Of a DNA stretch of 64,000 nt, positions 46,243 through 59,500 are shown piece by piece. Below the pieces are notes generated by a model, which worked only from the letters and a program-made list of their open reading frames with translations, ran no database searches and was not told the origin of the DNA. The position numbers and the translations under genes are program-made. The DNA lies in the NCBI GenBank assembly GCA_947311845.1, contig CAMZMU010000049.1:6781597-6845596 (forward strand), in the 5' to 3' direction. The stretch comes from Poa pratensis (Eukaryota > Streptophyta > Magnoliopsida > Poales > Poaceae). Positions within the stretch are counted from its first letter, which is position 1, and every line of letters begins with the position of its first letter.

Positions 46243-49200
46243 ATGGCGAGCCCCGGCAGCATCGCCTACCCGGACCGCTTCTACGCCGCCGCGGCCTACG
46301 CCGGCTTCGGCGCCGACGACTCCGCCTCCGCGCTCACCTCCCGCTTCCAGAACGACGTCGCCCTCCTCCTCTACGGCCTCCACCAGCAGGTACCGCCGAT
46401 CTAGGCCCTCCTTTGCGTGCGTTGTTGGGTACCGGAATCCGTCGGGGTTGCTGATCTTGGCTTTTCCCCCTTCGTTTTCAGGCCACGGCGGGGCCCTGCA
46501 ACGTGCCCAAGCCCAGGGCGTGGAGCCCCGTGGAGCAGAGCAAATGGACGAGGTCCGTAATTCGCCGCCCGCCTCCACCCGACCGATCCCCAACTTATTA
46601 GCTAGATGCTGGAACGGGAGAAACACACAGCACACACCAGTTTAGCAATGCCTTCTGAACCACTTACACTGCCTGTGTTTTCAGCTGGCATGGGCTCGGG
46701 AACATGCCGTCCGCGGAGGCGATGCGTCTTTTCGTCAAAATATTGGAGGTATAAATAACTGATCACAGGTTGTTCTTTCAGTGTGTGCGTCTGCACTCTG
46801 CAGTAATGTTGTGTTGACCTGCACATTGGTAATGGTGGCAGGAGGAAGATCCTGGATGGTACTCTAGGGTCCCCGAGTTCAACCCTCAGCCTGTTGTAGA
46901 TATTGAAATGCATGTAAGTCACTTTACATAACGTATACCTGCAAAACTAAATTGCTTTGCTGTCGTTTGCCTGAGCGTTCAGAATTTTCTTTATATCCTT
47001 GAAGCTATTGGTTTATCGATTATTTATCTGTATTTCGTCTTACAAGAAACCAAAGGAAGAGGCGAAAACTGTACCAGCTTCGGCAAATGGAACACCATCA
47101 GTTCCAGAACCAAAGACCATTTCTGAGAATGGAAGTTCAGTGGACACGCAAGACAAAGTTGTTATTCTGGAGGGTCTTAGTACCGTCAGTGCTCACGAAG
47201 AATGGACTGCATTGTCTGTTAGCGGCCAGCGTCCTAAACCCCGTTATGAGGTGCGCCATATGTTCCCTTGCCTCTCCTGTTTCGTAACGTGTAGTACAGT
47301 TACCCTATTTTCCTTTCTGTTTACCCTATTTGCTTTTGTGACACTGGCGTGAATTTTGGCTGCTGCAGCATGGAGCAACTATACTGCAAGACAAATGTAT
47401 ATATTTGGTGGAAACCACAACGGGCGTTATCTTAGTGACCTTCAGGTTTGTGAAGCTAACTGTGATTATGCAGCATGTCATATGTATTGCATCTCCTACT
47501 TTATTGTTGGCTTGGACACGGAGGCATATGAGCAGATGTTCTTCCACAGTTTGTCACCAAATCATTCTTAACCATTTTTTTTTCTGTACACAGTACCCAG
47601 ATTAACGACCCATTTTTATTAATAATCCTACGCCTGATTTTTTTTTTTGTAATATCAGTGCGGTGTTGAAGCATGCCCTGTAACGATTGCAGTCATCTAT
47701 GTGCTTCTTTATGCAAAGATTAAAGTTAGGCTCTTAGATTGTTGTCAAAATGCCAAATTGAGTATGTCGTCAAATATGCATGGGGATAATGACGATTTTT
47801 ATCTTCTAAACTGCAAACTAAATACCGAGTTTTTTGGTCATTCATTATGTTGGTATTTCCTGCTTTGGGAATTGCCTGTGCTGAACTAACTAGGTAACTT
47901 TGAGAGGTCCAAGTTATTTAAGTAATAGTTGGAGTAGTTTAAGAGTGGTATGAAGGCAGAGCGAACTGCATCTACAGACTGTCGATTCAAATATTTCTCA
48001 TTTGAACCAACTACAACATTAAGTAACACTGGCTTGGTGCTTGTTTTGTTTGCCTCAACTTGTTCTGACCGCAGGTTTTGGATCTGAAGAGTTTGACTTG
48101 GTCAAAGATTGACGCCAAATTGCTAGCAGAAACGTCCAATTCAGCTAAAACAGCGCAAGTCTCTCCATGTGCTGGCCATTCTTTGGTAAATTCTACACAA
48201 ATAGTTAAAATCTGTTGCTAATGATTATCTTTCATCAGATGGTAATCCTCCACTACCACTTTGTAGATAACATGCGGCAACAAATTCTTCTCTGTTGCTG
48301 GGCATACGAAAGATCCATCAGACAGCATTACAGGTTTGCTAATTTCACTTTTCAGTCAGCTTAGCACTGTGATGCTAATCATGTCTCGAATATCTGTGAT
48401 TTTTTGTTGACGTTGTTACTCTGCTTCTGGTGTTTTTATGCTAGTGAAGGAATTTGATCCACATACTTGTACCTGGTCAATTGTTAGGACTTACGGGAAA
48501 CCACCGGTAATAAGTTTCTTCAACCCATAGCTCTGTCCTCAGTCGATGTGATCAATTGTTATTATAATGAGCTATTCATTTATCGTTTTGCTCTTTGATA
48601 AGTATCTGTCTTAATGGTGTCTGTTGGCATGCACTTTATTTTATCTGAGAGTTTATTTTAGTTCAACACAGTATGCTCTGCCTAAAATAAAGGCTTAAAC
48701 GTGTGCGTATGGAGTAGTTTCAGAAAAAATTCAGGGTGACTAAGGCGGCATTTTGTTCTGAAACTAGCACTCTCCTAGCCATGCTAGGCAAGGGCGGCTG
48801 TTTGGTAACATCAGAGAGGCTTGCTTTCCTTGCTAGATTGCTCGTAACCGCAAGAAAAAAACTTGCTGTCAGAGGCTAGTCGAATTGGTTCTCTAGCATG
48901 GGCTGATAGGGATCCACACACCCTAATTCATTCGTAGCTGATGCAAAAGTTTTTTGTCAGTGTTATCGGGACCAATATCACACTTGAGGCAATCTTGCAC
49001 ATCATCAAAATTTATGTAATATCATCTTTACAAGAAATATTTTGGCTCAGTATACATTAATAGTACTCAATGGGGACATCTTATCTTTTGCACCAAAATT
49101 CGAAATATTATACAAAGTTCATGTCCATGTCTAACTTCACTGTTGCGACAATTCACTAGTGCATGCTGAGATGACACGAGAACCACTCTCGAGTCACAAG

Positions 49201-52200
49201 CACCCATTAATGAATGAATGATACCAAATCTTACCAAATACTAAATTGACTAATTATCTAAAGGTAAGGTATATTTCTTACGTAAACTCAATCCGCTGCA
49301 GGTTTCTCGTGGAGGTCAGTCAGTGACTCTTGTTGGAAGAACTCTAGTCGTGTTTGGCGGCGAAGATGCAAAACGAGGTCTTTTGAATGATTTGCACATT
49401 CTTGATCTTGAAACCATGACATGGGATGATGTGGACGCAATGTGAGTACTGGAATCTTTATAGATCTCATGCACAATTGTTCTGATCTGTACTGTGTTCT
49501 GTTTATGTGGTGTAAAACACTGTTAGCTTTCATCGTATCCGAGTTACTGTTAAGAGCTACTAAATTTAATCGGCACACGCATGTCCAAATGTAACTCGCG
49601 TGCGTGTTGGCTTTCAGCAGTTATTATTATGATGGAAGCTTCTTTTCTTAGTCAGCTGTTCCTCAAACTTGGCTTAAAAGCTTTTCAAGTAGCTCTTCAT
49701 CTTGTTAAATTATTACTACTTTGTTAAGTTTTTCTTAATTAGATGGTACCGATGGAAGTACTAAATTTATTAAAAGAGAGAAATGAAATGAGAAAGCTAT
49801 GACATATTTAATGTGCGATTGAATCTTGTTTTTCATGCCAAACTTGACATTTCCGCATTTCTGGATTCAATCCATTCTGATGTTTGCCTTTTGTTTTAGA
49901 GGCATCCCTCCTGCTCCTAGATCAGATCATGCTGCTGCTTGCCATGCTGACCGCTATCTTTTAGTTTTTGGTGGGGGATCTCACGCGACATGTTTTAATG
50001 ACCTACATGTCCTTGATTTGGAAACAGTAAGAACAAATTTCTTGCTGGAACTCAAAAGTTTAATTCATTGCCTGTGACTGTTAAGTTCTAATGTTGGAAT
50101 TATAGATGGAATGGTCAAGACCCAAACAGCAGGGTCTGATTCCAAGCCCACGAGCAGGCCATGCGGGTGCAACTGTTGGGGAGAATTGGTACATTGTTGG
50201 TGGTGGCAATAACAAAAGTGGTAGGTTTTTAAGGGCCTGGTCTTAAGTACATTCTGACTCTTCTGACCTATGATATGAAGATGAATCCGTTTATGGTTTC
50301 AGTATATGTTTGTTTGTTCATATTATTTGTAGATTTTTACTTTTCTCCAACTTAATTTGTTACGAGCTCACTCGATGTGCTATGAAGAGTTTGGGAAGGC
50401 ACAGTTTCCTTAAACCTTCGCTGAATATAGAACCAAGGAAATTCCTTATGCACCTCAACACTAACCCAGCAGATGAGTATGCTGAAGTTAGATTTTGGCT
50501 TGCAACTTGGTCATGTTGAGTGATCACAATACCACATGACATCAGATAGTATCCTTCAAAATCTTATTCAAATCCACAAAGCAATGGTTCAAGTACTTGT
50601 CATCTTGAAATGTGAATTGTATTATTTTATTATTTTCTTTAATACGATTAAGGTGAAATACATCTTTGTTAATTCTAGTGAATTGTGTTAAATAGCTAAT
50701 GTATCACTCGTCTTTGTTGACATGATGTTCCTGTCAAGTCAATACTTGTGTTGCAGTTGAATTACCACTTCCAGGCCACCAATTTTAAAGTGTACCTGTA
50801 GTTTATTTTGAGTCATGTTAGCATTTAGTGAGCTCATTCATTTTTCTTTACAGGTGTATCTGAAACACTTGTGCTTAACATGTCAACTCTGACATGGTCA
50901 GTTGTTAGCACCGTAGAAGGGCGTGTTCCTCTTGCCAGTGAGGTATTCCTGTTGAGCAATGTTAATGTTGAAATGGTTTTCTTTTGGTTGTTAATATTTC
51001 ACATCCTATGATTTTTTAGGGCATGACTTTATTGTACAGCAATTATAGTCGAGAAGATTATCTCATTTCCTTTGGAGGATACAATGGGCGGTACAGCAAT
51101 GAGGTAACTGGGATTTTTGTATCATCTCTGTGCCTGGAAATTGCTTTCGAAATTCAGTGCTTTTTCCTCTGCTGGACAGGTGTATGCTCTTAAACTTAGC
51201 GTAGAACAGTCAAGCACAAAAGACCAATCCATCTCAGATAGTACGTCTAGGGTTCTCGAACCTGAGGTTGAAATTTCTCAAGATGGGAAGATCCGGGAGA
51301 TTGCCGTGGATAATGCTGATTCGGTAATGTCTTGCTTTCATATCTAGACTATATGGAGCTTCCTATGTTGACCTAGCAACTCGAATACAACAGAAAATGT
51401 TCTTTGAATCTGGGTTAATGTAGAAATGCGGTTTGTACAAATTAAAATCATGTTAACTAGGTGGCACAGCTATTCTTTTCGGTACATGTGCCCATACAAC
51501 ATTAGTTGATACAAAGTTCCTGATGGCAGTGACGTGTTGATAATGATGCTTTCAATTATTTGGAATATATGCTCAAAACTGACATCCTATATTATCATGC
51601 TGTGCTGATTTTCAGAAAAACAGAAATGATGAAGCAAATGAACAACTTTTGGCTACCCTTAAAGCTGAGAAAGAGGAACTAGAAGCAACACTTGACAGGG
51701 AGGGACTGCAAACTGTACAGCTTAAAGAAGAGATAACTGAAGCAGAGTCCAGAAATGCTGAGTTGATAAAGGCAAGTCTTTTTCTTTCTTTCTTGCAGTT
51801 CCTCTATTTCTGCCCCTATGGATTTGTAGTTTCTTCTGTCTTTTTTTATCTTGCATAGTCTTTCAATCATCTAATGGACATTCCTAATTATAAGATGTTT
51901 TAGATATTTAAATATGGACTACACATACGGACCGAAATGAGTGAACATACACACTAAAACGTGTCTAGATACATGCGAATCAGAAAAAAGCTAAAACATC
52001 TTATATTTAGACGGAGGTAGTAATACTTCTATTTTCAGTTGATTTAGGAATGACTTTATAACCCAGCATATATTTACGAAATAACATCCTATAGCTCTTC
52101 ATGCTAAGCTTTTCATGTACAATAATATGTGTATCTGCTCATTGCACGTTTGTACAGAGTATGTACTACCATATCACCATGTGGAAAACCATCTTGGTTC

Positions 52201-53076
52201 TGACATTTATTCCCTTAAAAAAGAACATGGGCAGAGTAAGCGTGTTGACCTTTTCATTAAAGTTACATTGCTTTTTTGTTTGGTATAACTAGTACAATGT
52301 TCTTTGTGTTTCTACTCGTGAGTTTACGTTCGTATGAACGGAAAGGGAATCTAAATCTCCCCTGAAACAAAATAATTCTATATCACATTATCACTTCTGT
52401 ATAAAACTATAAATGTATGGATCCTTATTTTTCTGTATTTAAACTGTGTAGGAGCTTCAAGCTGTCCGTGGCCAACTCGCCTCTGAGCAGTCAAGATGTT
52501 TCAAACTTGAGGTACGCTTTATCTTACATTATGCAACTTAACAGAATGGCTAGCTTTAAACCATTGCAAGCAGTACCTACTGGAATTAGGATCCCAGACA
52601 CAAAGTAATGCCCTCCCCAAGCACTTGTTCAAGGAGAGGGCATGAGATGTTATGACTTCATTTTCTCTGGATATGAGGGTTTAGAGTGTGCTTGGGTCCT
52701 AGATAAACATGCCCTATATTATTGCCAGGAAATGCAGAAACGGGAGCAGCATCACGCCGTATTTATTTCGTGTAGTTATGCAATTCAAAAAATGTCCCAG
52801 AACTACAGTACTACAACATGTTTGCAGTACCCTTTGATATCATTTCCTGTTCATTAGTTTTCCCATGTAAACTCATTCTGATGGCCTCCATAGGTGGATG
52901 TCGCGGAGCTACGGCAAAAGCTCCAGAGCCTGGACGCACTGGAAAGGGAGGTCGAGCTGCTTCGAAGGCAGAAAGCCGCTTCCGAGCAAGCGGCGTTGGA
53001 TGCGAAGCAGAAACAGGGCTCCGGCGGCGTGTGGGGCTGGCTTGTCGGAACCCCTCCTGACGATTCCGAGTCGTGA
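46243..53076 (+). CDS. ACBP6: Kelch acyl-CoA-binding protein, 18 exons, frameshift in exon 6
   Basis: Exons: 46243-46389, 46482-46552, 46685-46748, 46842-46913, 47047-47250, 47369-47445, 48075-48185, 48267-48333, 48445-48506, 49302-49441, 49900-50026, 50106-50220, 50854-50942, 51020-51103, 51180-51323, 51616-51771, 52452-52511, 52894-53076. An acyl-CoA-binding domain (about residues 10-105; YPDRFYAAAAYAGFG, WHGLGNMPSAEAMRLFVKIL) is followed by kelch repeats from exon 6 to 14 (VVFGGEDAKRG, LVFGGGSHATCFNDLH, ISFGGYNGRYSNE) and a C-terminal coiled coil. This is the class of OsACBP6 and Arabidopsis ACBP4/5, acyl-CoA carriers. Exon 6 has 77 nt where 78 are needed: one base is missing before ATGTATATATTTGGTGG near 47391. 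Read literally, translation stops early in exon 7 at about 215 aa. All later exons keep their frame. The intron after exon 16 is GC-AG. Confidence 0.92.
51886..52020. mobile_element. Degenerate Stowaway-like MITE in an ACBP intron
   Basis: Inverted arms TATAAGATGTTTTAGATATT and AGCTAAAACATCTTATATTT, with right end AGACGGAGGTAG + TA. It lies in the GC-AG intron between exons 16 and 17. Confidence 0.65.
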
Positions 53077-53406
53077 TAGAAGTAGAACCCGGCTTTCTTC
53101 GTCCCTATACCAGCACAGGCAGCAGCGATCCGTATACTTGTACCATTTACAAACGATGTTCTTTTGACTATGGCGCCTACAGTTTTCTTTCTTCTTCTTC
53201 TTTCTTACATTCCATTGGCTTCCCTGTTCATTCGACGACGAGAAAAATAAGGTGTTTTCCTGGCAAGCAATATTAATTAATTAATTTTATACAAACATGA
53301 GAGACTGTCCGCATCGCCATTAATTAATTAATGTATCTGTGTGTATATATATTGGCTCGATCTTTCCTCCACAAAGAAAACATTGAGCCGATCGACTACG
53401 ACGACC

Positions 53407-54156
53407 ATGCTTCGAATTAGCACCTCCTCCTCCTCCTCGTGGTCATCGCCGCCGACGGCGCCGTGGATCACCTCAAGCACGCCTGCGGCGAGACGCCCCA
53501 CCCCGAGCTATGCGTGTCCGTTCTATCCACCGTCCCGGAGAGCAGGACGGCAGACGCGCGCGGGCTGGCCCTCCTGCTCGCCACCCGCGCTGGCCCTCCT
53601 GCTCGCCACCCGCGCCGCCGCCATCCTGCTCGCCACCCGCGCCGCCGCCAAGATGGCGGCGGCCGTGAAGGCCGCCGCGGGGGCCGAGTGGAGACACGCG
53701 GAGGGCGTCAACCGACAGGACCACGGCAACAGCTGCACCCCGGCCGCCAAAGCCCAGCTGTGCTTCTCCTTCTGCAGCGCAGGGTTCGAGGTCGCTGAAT
53801 GGATGCTCGTGGCCAAGGACGCCGGCGCCGACGACGCGTCAAGGTTCGCCACCGCGCGCCTCTACTTCCAGCTGTGTAGAGTGACGGACTACCGGACGTG
53901 GAACTGCGGCAAATGCCAGTTCGTCGGCTACGCACGCAGGATGCCCTGCGTCCTCTCCAAGGGCAGCGACACCGAGAGGTTCATGGAGGTCACCTCCAAG
54001 CTCGTCGCGCGGGCTCCCGGCGGCACGGCGCCGCTGCCGCCGCTGCCGGACAACGTGTACGCGTTCTTGAATCGGATGGACTTTGAGAACGTGCATATTC
54101 CGGATGATTGCCGTGAGAGTGAACCCGAGCCGCCAAAGTGTAATAGAGAAAACTGA
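53407..54156 (+). pseudogene. Pectin-methylesterase/invertase-inhibitor-like gene, frameshifted
   Basis: One frame gives LLLLLLVVIAADGAVDHL followed by KHACGETPHPELCVSVLST, typical of the PMEI domain N-terminus (two Cys, signal-peptide-like start). The ATG at 53407 is in a different frame from the hydrophobic run. Near 53568-53650 the unit CTCCTGCTCGCCACCCGCGC is repeated three times; one repeat has a 25-bp period and so shifts the frame. The rest continues in another frame to the stop at 54154 (QLCFSFCSAGFEVAEW, FQLCRVTDYRTWNCGKC). The C-terminal part is unusually Cys-rich for PMEI. I call it PMEI-like with moderate confidence, and broken. Confidence 0.55.
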
Positions 54157-54508
54157 ATTCGGGAATCGGAACGAGCGGCAACCAAACGCAAGGCCAGGTT
54201 TCGAACCCGTCGTTTCTGAATTAATAACTAGTCATTTTATTTCTCTAATACAAGAGCTACTACATCAGTAATCGTTTGTTCCACTTTCTCCGATTGACGT
54301 GCACGCACGATACTGCTGTCGTTCTTGCTTTTTGCTAGTCACTTGCTTGACACGTGCATATGGTCAAGAGATTCATTACACGATGGTTTTTAAAGTTTGT
54401 TAGGTATCTTAATTTTAGTCAAAGTCAAACTGCGTAAAGTTCGAACAATTATATTGAGAAAAATATCGAACATCTATGTCAAGATCATGAGACTGTTAAA
54501 AAGAAAAA

Positions 54509-54712
54509 TATCGAAAATGAATTTTCTCCAACTCATATGGCGCACAACCCGTATCTCGGACCGTCCGTTTTCGTAATTGAACGGCCGAGATTTGTTGTTG
54601 AATGCGTTGAATGTTCAACTCGTTCAACGGTAAATCTGGACCGTCCAATCGCGAAAATGGATGGCCGAGATGCGGGTTGTGCGCCATATAGGTCGGAGAA
54701 GCTCATTTCCGA
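54509..54712. mobile_element. Foldback MITE, ~200 bp
   Basis: The left arm (ATTTTCTCCAACTCATATGG, CGCACAACCCGTATCTCGG) is the reverse complement of the right arm (GCCGAGATGCGGGTTGTGCG, CCATATAGGTCGGAGAAGC). The arms are about 60 bp. No coding capacity, and no clean TSD found. Confidence 0.8.
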
Positions 54713-56560
54713 AAAAAGATCGTTATGGGACTCAGATATCTTCAGGGAGGATAAACGAGACCCAAAAAGATAGGTCCCGACGACTCAGCGTACCACAAAG
54801 ACCAAATTATCTCATCAATTTGTAGTATAAACCAAATCAAGTTTCTTGTTCCGGGAATCCACCAGATATATGTATGGGACAAATAAGATAAAATGAAGCT
54901 CAGTTAGTAATAAATAATTCATATGACGCAGTGATATATATGAGCAATGCGTCGAAGGCATCAGTGTCTCACAGATCAGCAGCACAAAGGATTCTGTACA
55001 CTTCGGCCCTATCCGTCTTGCGGGGTTGGCTAAGTTATTAAGACTTAACAGACTGAAGCATTAAGTCTAATGACGTCTTTGTTGTTCTCTAGGAAATTGC
55101 TTTCAGCTATTGTACACCTCTTACTGCCACCGAGTTTCTCGCAAAGCCTTCCACCTTTCCCTTCCCTTACCTCTAACTTGATCGCTCTTCGGTGTTTTGG
55201 GTAACTGACAACTCCTATGAGCGAGGAATTGACAAGAGATATACATATGCATCATATAGGACTCTTTACGCTAATATCCTGATGGTTAGATTGCACATAG
55301 CTGCTAGGTTAGGCCAGCTCCTAGCCCGAGTGGACTACTCATACATCGGATCATATCAACAATAGGAAACATTGCAGAAAATAGTACTTGAAGATGAATG
55401 CTTGCAATAGTTATTCGCGATGAGATCTAAATTACAAGTACTGTATAATTATGGATGATGACTATGGTGATGGAGATGGCTATGGAGTGGAGATGGAGGC
55501 AGCACTTTGGGGAGGCGGTGAAGAATGGCGGCGCTCTCTTGAGCGGGTTTCCTCTCCTTCTTATAGCAGTCTAGTAGGGTTTCGAAGCCTTATGTGGCTA
55601 ATTTGTCTCTGGGTCCTTCACGGAAGTTGCTCGGTTGGACGGTGCCGATCGCACCGACACCAGTACGGTGGACAGTACGGTCGTCCCCGACTGTATCGCC
55701 ACCCGTTGTGTTTAGTTTCGCCAGATTTTGGATTTTCTGGATTTTCGGCAACTCCCCAACCGGATTATTCCTTCATAATTGCTTGCTTTGCACCAGAATA
55801 GCTACCTTAACTGCAAAAAAATAAATCACAAGGAGATCGGTAAAGTAATTTGCACATTAATGGTTAGTGACAGGTACAGAGTGATCTATTGCCACTTTCA
55901 GGACAAATATGCACTTTGAACATAGATAAAAGTGCGTATATTTTGGACGCATCAACTCAACTACTAGATCATCTCTTGCTTGTTTCTTCATAGATAGATT
56001 ATGATAATTACTCGTGTAAGACGAAAAATTTATATTTCTGCATGTCTCCCAACAATCACCTCCAGGCGCTGCCATTCCAAGCTTGGCAAGATAGTTCTCA
56101 CAAATGAATATACGTGGATCAAAACTCATGGTATGTGCATACTCATGTCACATCTAGTCAGTGGATAAATAGTATGAATGTTGAGTATGCAAAGAAACCT
56201 CACCATTTTGCTGCTCTGTTATTGCATTCTTTTATTTCAAAAATTGTACTAGCCTCTTGACAATCGTGGGAATATCCACCCCGGCCTGGTGTGTATTATT
56301 TTGTAGAGGGGAAGAAAATTCGTTGGAGCCTTGGAGTATTATTTAACCAGCAATGGTATGTACGTACGTTTATTATAGATCTGAGGTGGACGTGCAGGAA
56401 AGAAGGACCAACGTACGTACACTGCCGACTTAAACAGTGATTAGTTGACTGAATGTCCTCAGATGGAGCTGGGTTGCGTGAAGGTACAAATTAAGGACAA
56501 AATAAAGGAGGGCACTGTAGAATGGTCTCCGGTCGGCCACCTCGGACGTGTACCTATTAG
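54713..56560. other. Intergenic, no gene recognised
   Basis: A small ORF at 55451-55801 (MDDDYGDGDGYGVEMEAALW) has no domain; its surroundings look like old LTR sequence, which I cannot prove. The remainder is AT-rich. Confidence 0.4.
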
Positions 56561-56564
56561 TACC

Positions 56565-59500
56565 TATATATAAAACTTGGAAGGATTCACCCCTAATCCC
56601 GCGTCCCACGTCATCAGAATTTCTAGACCATCCGATCTGTGTGTTTCAGCGTTCAAGATGCGCCCACGCTGCTTCTCCCCGCCGGGTACTGTTCATCCTC
56701 GAATTTTAACCAATCGTGTGCTGCCACGTCGGCCGGTTACCTCTCCGCGCTCACCCAGTTAGCCAGTCTCCTCCCGTTGTTTAACCGGCAGTGTCCCGGT
56801 TGCCTTCCAGTTTCTATGGACGTAGATGGCGGAGGCGGTAGAAATATCTAGATGGAGGTCTGCCTGGCCCACCCACCGCCTTGACCTCTTCTCTCCTGAC
56901 CTCATCCACTCCCAAGCTGGCCGCCGCTCCGGCCGGCCGGCAATCCGCTCCCCCGCACGGACTGCTGCGTCCTTCCGCTGTCCGTGCGCGCCGACGTCCT
57001 CCATGACAGCGCCTCCGTGGGCGAGCACCTCCGCCCGCTTCCGTGGGCAAGCACCTCCGCCTCGGCCATTCGCGCGTCCATGCAATCACCGCCGCCATAT
57101 TCTCCCACGGAGGCCGGCGTCCTCCTCTTCCTTCCTGGCCGACGAGGTGAGTTCTGAGGTAGCCATTAGGGCTCCTTCTCTCCTTCCCGAGGCGACTCTT
57201 CCTTCTAACTCTGAGGCGGAATAGTTCGGCGCCCCGTCTCCTTCCCAAGGTGGCTAATGCCGCGGAGGAGGAAATCAGCGCTCTCCTCTCCCTCCCGAGG
57301 AAGCGCCGCTTTGGGAGGAGCCGATGGTCCATTCCGGATGCATAGCGTCCCCTTTATCCCCTCGTGTAGTTATCCGGTTCCGTGCCGTGGGATACAGCGG
57401 CGAGATGGGGGTTCTGGAGGCGATAGAACCAAAGGCAGCGGCCAGTCTCGGTGCCCCGATGCGCTGGAGGCGCCCCTTCCTCCGCATAATCCCGCAAACC
57501 GCCGCTGTCTTGCTCGCCTGCTACCCTGCATCTGCTCCTGTGCGTCGAGGTCGGCCGCTGGGCAACAGAGTCAGCTCGCTGGTGCTTGACGATTTTCCAA
57601 GGCGGTGACTGTGTCAATTGGATCAGACAAGCTATCCTTCCCCGCCCCACAACGTTTGCTGATAATAGGCTCGTTCTCCGCCCATTCCAGGTGCAGCTAT
57701 GTAATACTGGTTTCTATTTACTTCGTAGAATCTCACATGGCTAGCTATTACCATCAGTTTTTATATGCTGCCTTTTCCTAGACATTTGTTTGTTGATGTA
57801 CTACAGGTTCGTGTCCCTTATCTTGCTTCCGTATTTTTATTAGATCAAACAACTACTATATGTGTGATCACAACTTGATTAGTTTTTGACATTCTCTGAA
57901 TGTTTGTTTTCAGAAAGACATGTTCGGTTTCAAAATGGAAGGATATGAGCAAGGAATTAATTTATTTTGGGCAACTTGTGGTGTTTGTATACCAGGAATC
58001 CAGGATTACATCAATGGGTTTGTTTTGTGTTCTCCCTGTACGAGCACTTGCATCTGTGCTAATGCTCAGTCCATGCAGTAGAATCAGCACCGCACATGGA
58101 ATTGTGACCACCACCTGGTATTAATCTTCTCCTCTCCTTTCTTTATATCCAATGGCTTGGGAGCAGATAGCACGTATTGTGCAATGACTAAGTATTGTTC
58201 TCGTGTTCAGCTCTGGTTTTATTCCTCTTCTATGTACTGTTCTTCAGGATCATAGCCTCAACAAATCAGCTTATTGGCATGGAGGGCTGATGTATGTTCC
58301 ATATGTATACGCTTTACTGTTGGACTGCAGTATTATAGCACCACAACAAATTTAAGTAGGCCTCAACAAAATAGATTTAGTACCAGCAAATAATTTTGCA
58401 ACATGTAATTTCCATGCAGTTGCATTCAACCAATGATTTATTAAAAAATCTGTTAAAACTTAATTGACACTTTATACTTAAAGACCAACATTGCTCGGGC
58501 AAGCTTTTTCAATAATGCTTGAAGTACGACCTGAATGTATTTTGTGTGGCTTCTGTGCAGGCGATGCCCTTTCCGTTTGTTGCTCATGCTTAACTGCTTA
58601 CAATCTGGTGTGCATTGGTTTTGTTGATTATCTGATGTCCTCTCTTCAGGAACAACGATGGGAACAGCACCGGCCACCGCTGTAGCTGATCTCAAATGGA
58701 ATCCAGGTAACTAAAGTACTATGTTTCTTCTCTTTGCCTCTCTCTTTTTCTCTTGATTTAATTTGCACGATCATGTTTGTTTTGTGTGATTCTATTTAGT
58801 TTAGCCAATAAGGTATCTGACAAAAATCCAAGCAGGTTATTCTCATATTTTCTTATTTTATTGATCTATATTACTAGAAGTGGGTACCGTGTCCTACACC
58901 TACTCTCCCTCTCAGCCTGTTGATTTCTTATTTATGAAATCGATAGTACTCCAGCAAATGAGAAGTACTTTTGTGTGACTATGTTGTGATACTACCAGTT
59001 CGTACATATACTGGCAAATGAGAAGGAGTGGTTTTTGCTGTCTCTATTTCGTCGTCCGTGCGCTCCAGCGTATGGGTGATTGAGTTGTCTGGTTAGGGCT
59101 GTTACCATACTCGCTAACTTTCCCGCTCCCTACTCCTCATGTGGTCGTGCTGACGGCAGGCGCTGATGGCAGGTGGCCTGCTCAGTTCTGCTCTTCCTTG
59201 ATTTGCATGAGGGTCCCTTTTTTGGTTAGTGCATGCTATTTCCCTGCCGCTGATTTTAATCTATGCTTTCTTTGATTCGTGCTAGGGTTGCTCCTCTCGT
59301 GGATTGACTCATGGATGCTGAAAGTGTGTACTTACTTACAGGTCAGTTCAAGCGTTCACTTTATTTTATTTTGTCTCGTGCAATTCATACTTCAGATTTT
59401 ACTAAATTCTGATGCACAAAATTGTTATATGATGGCAGTGGCTATTAATAAAGTTTTCCCAATCCTTCGCATCGTGTTCCAAGTGGCATCTCCTGAAGTC

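Noticed and set aside
56577..57650. GC-rich ORFs in the second Helitron
   Set aside because: Open in several frames on both strands, with no motif; not supported as genes.
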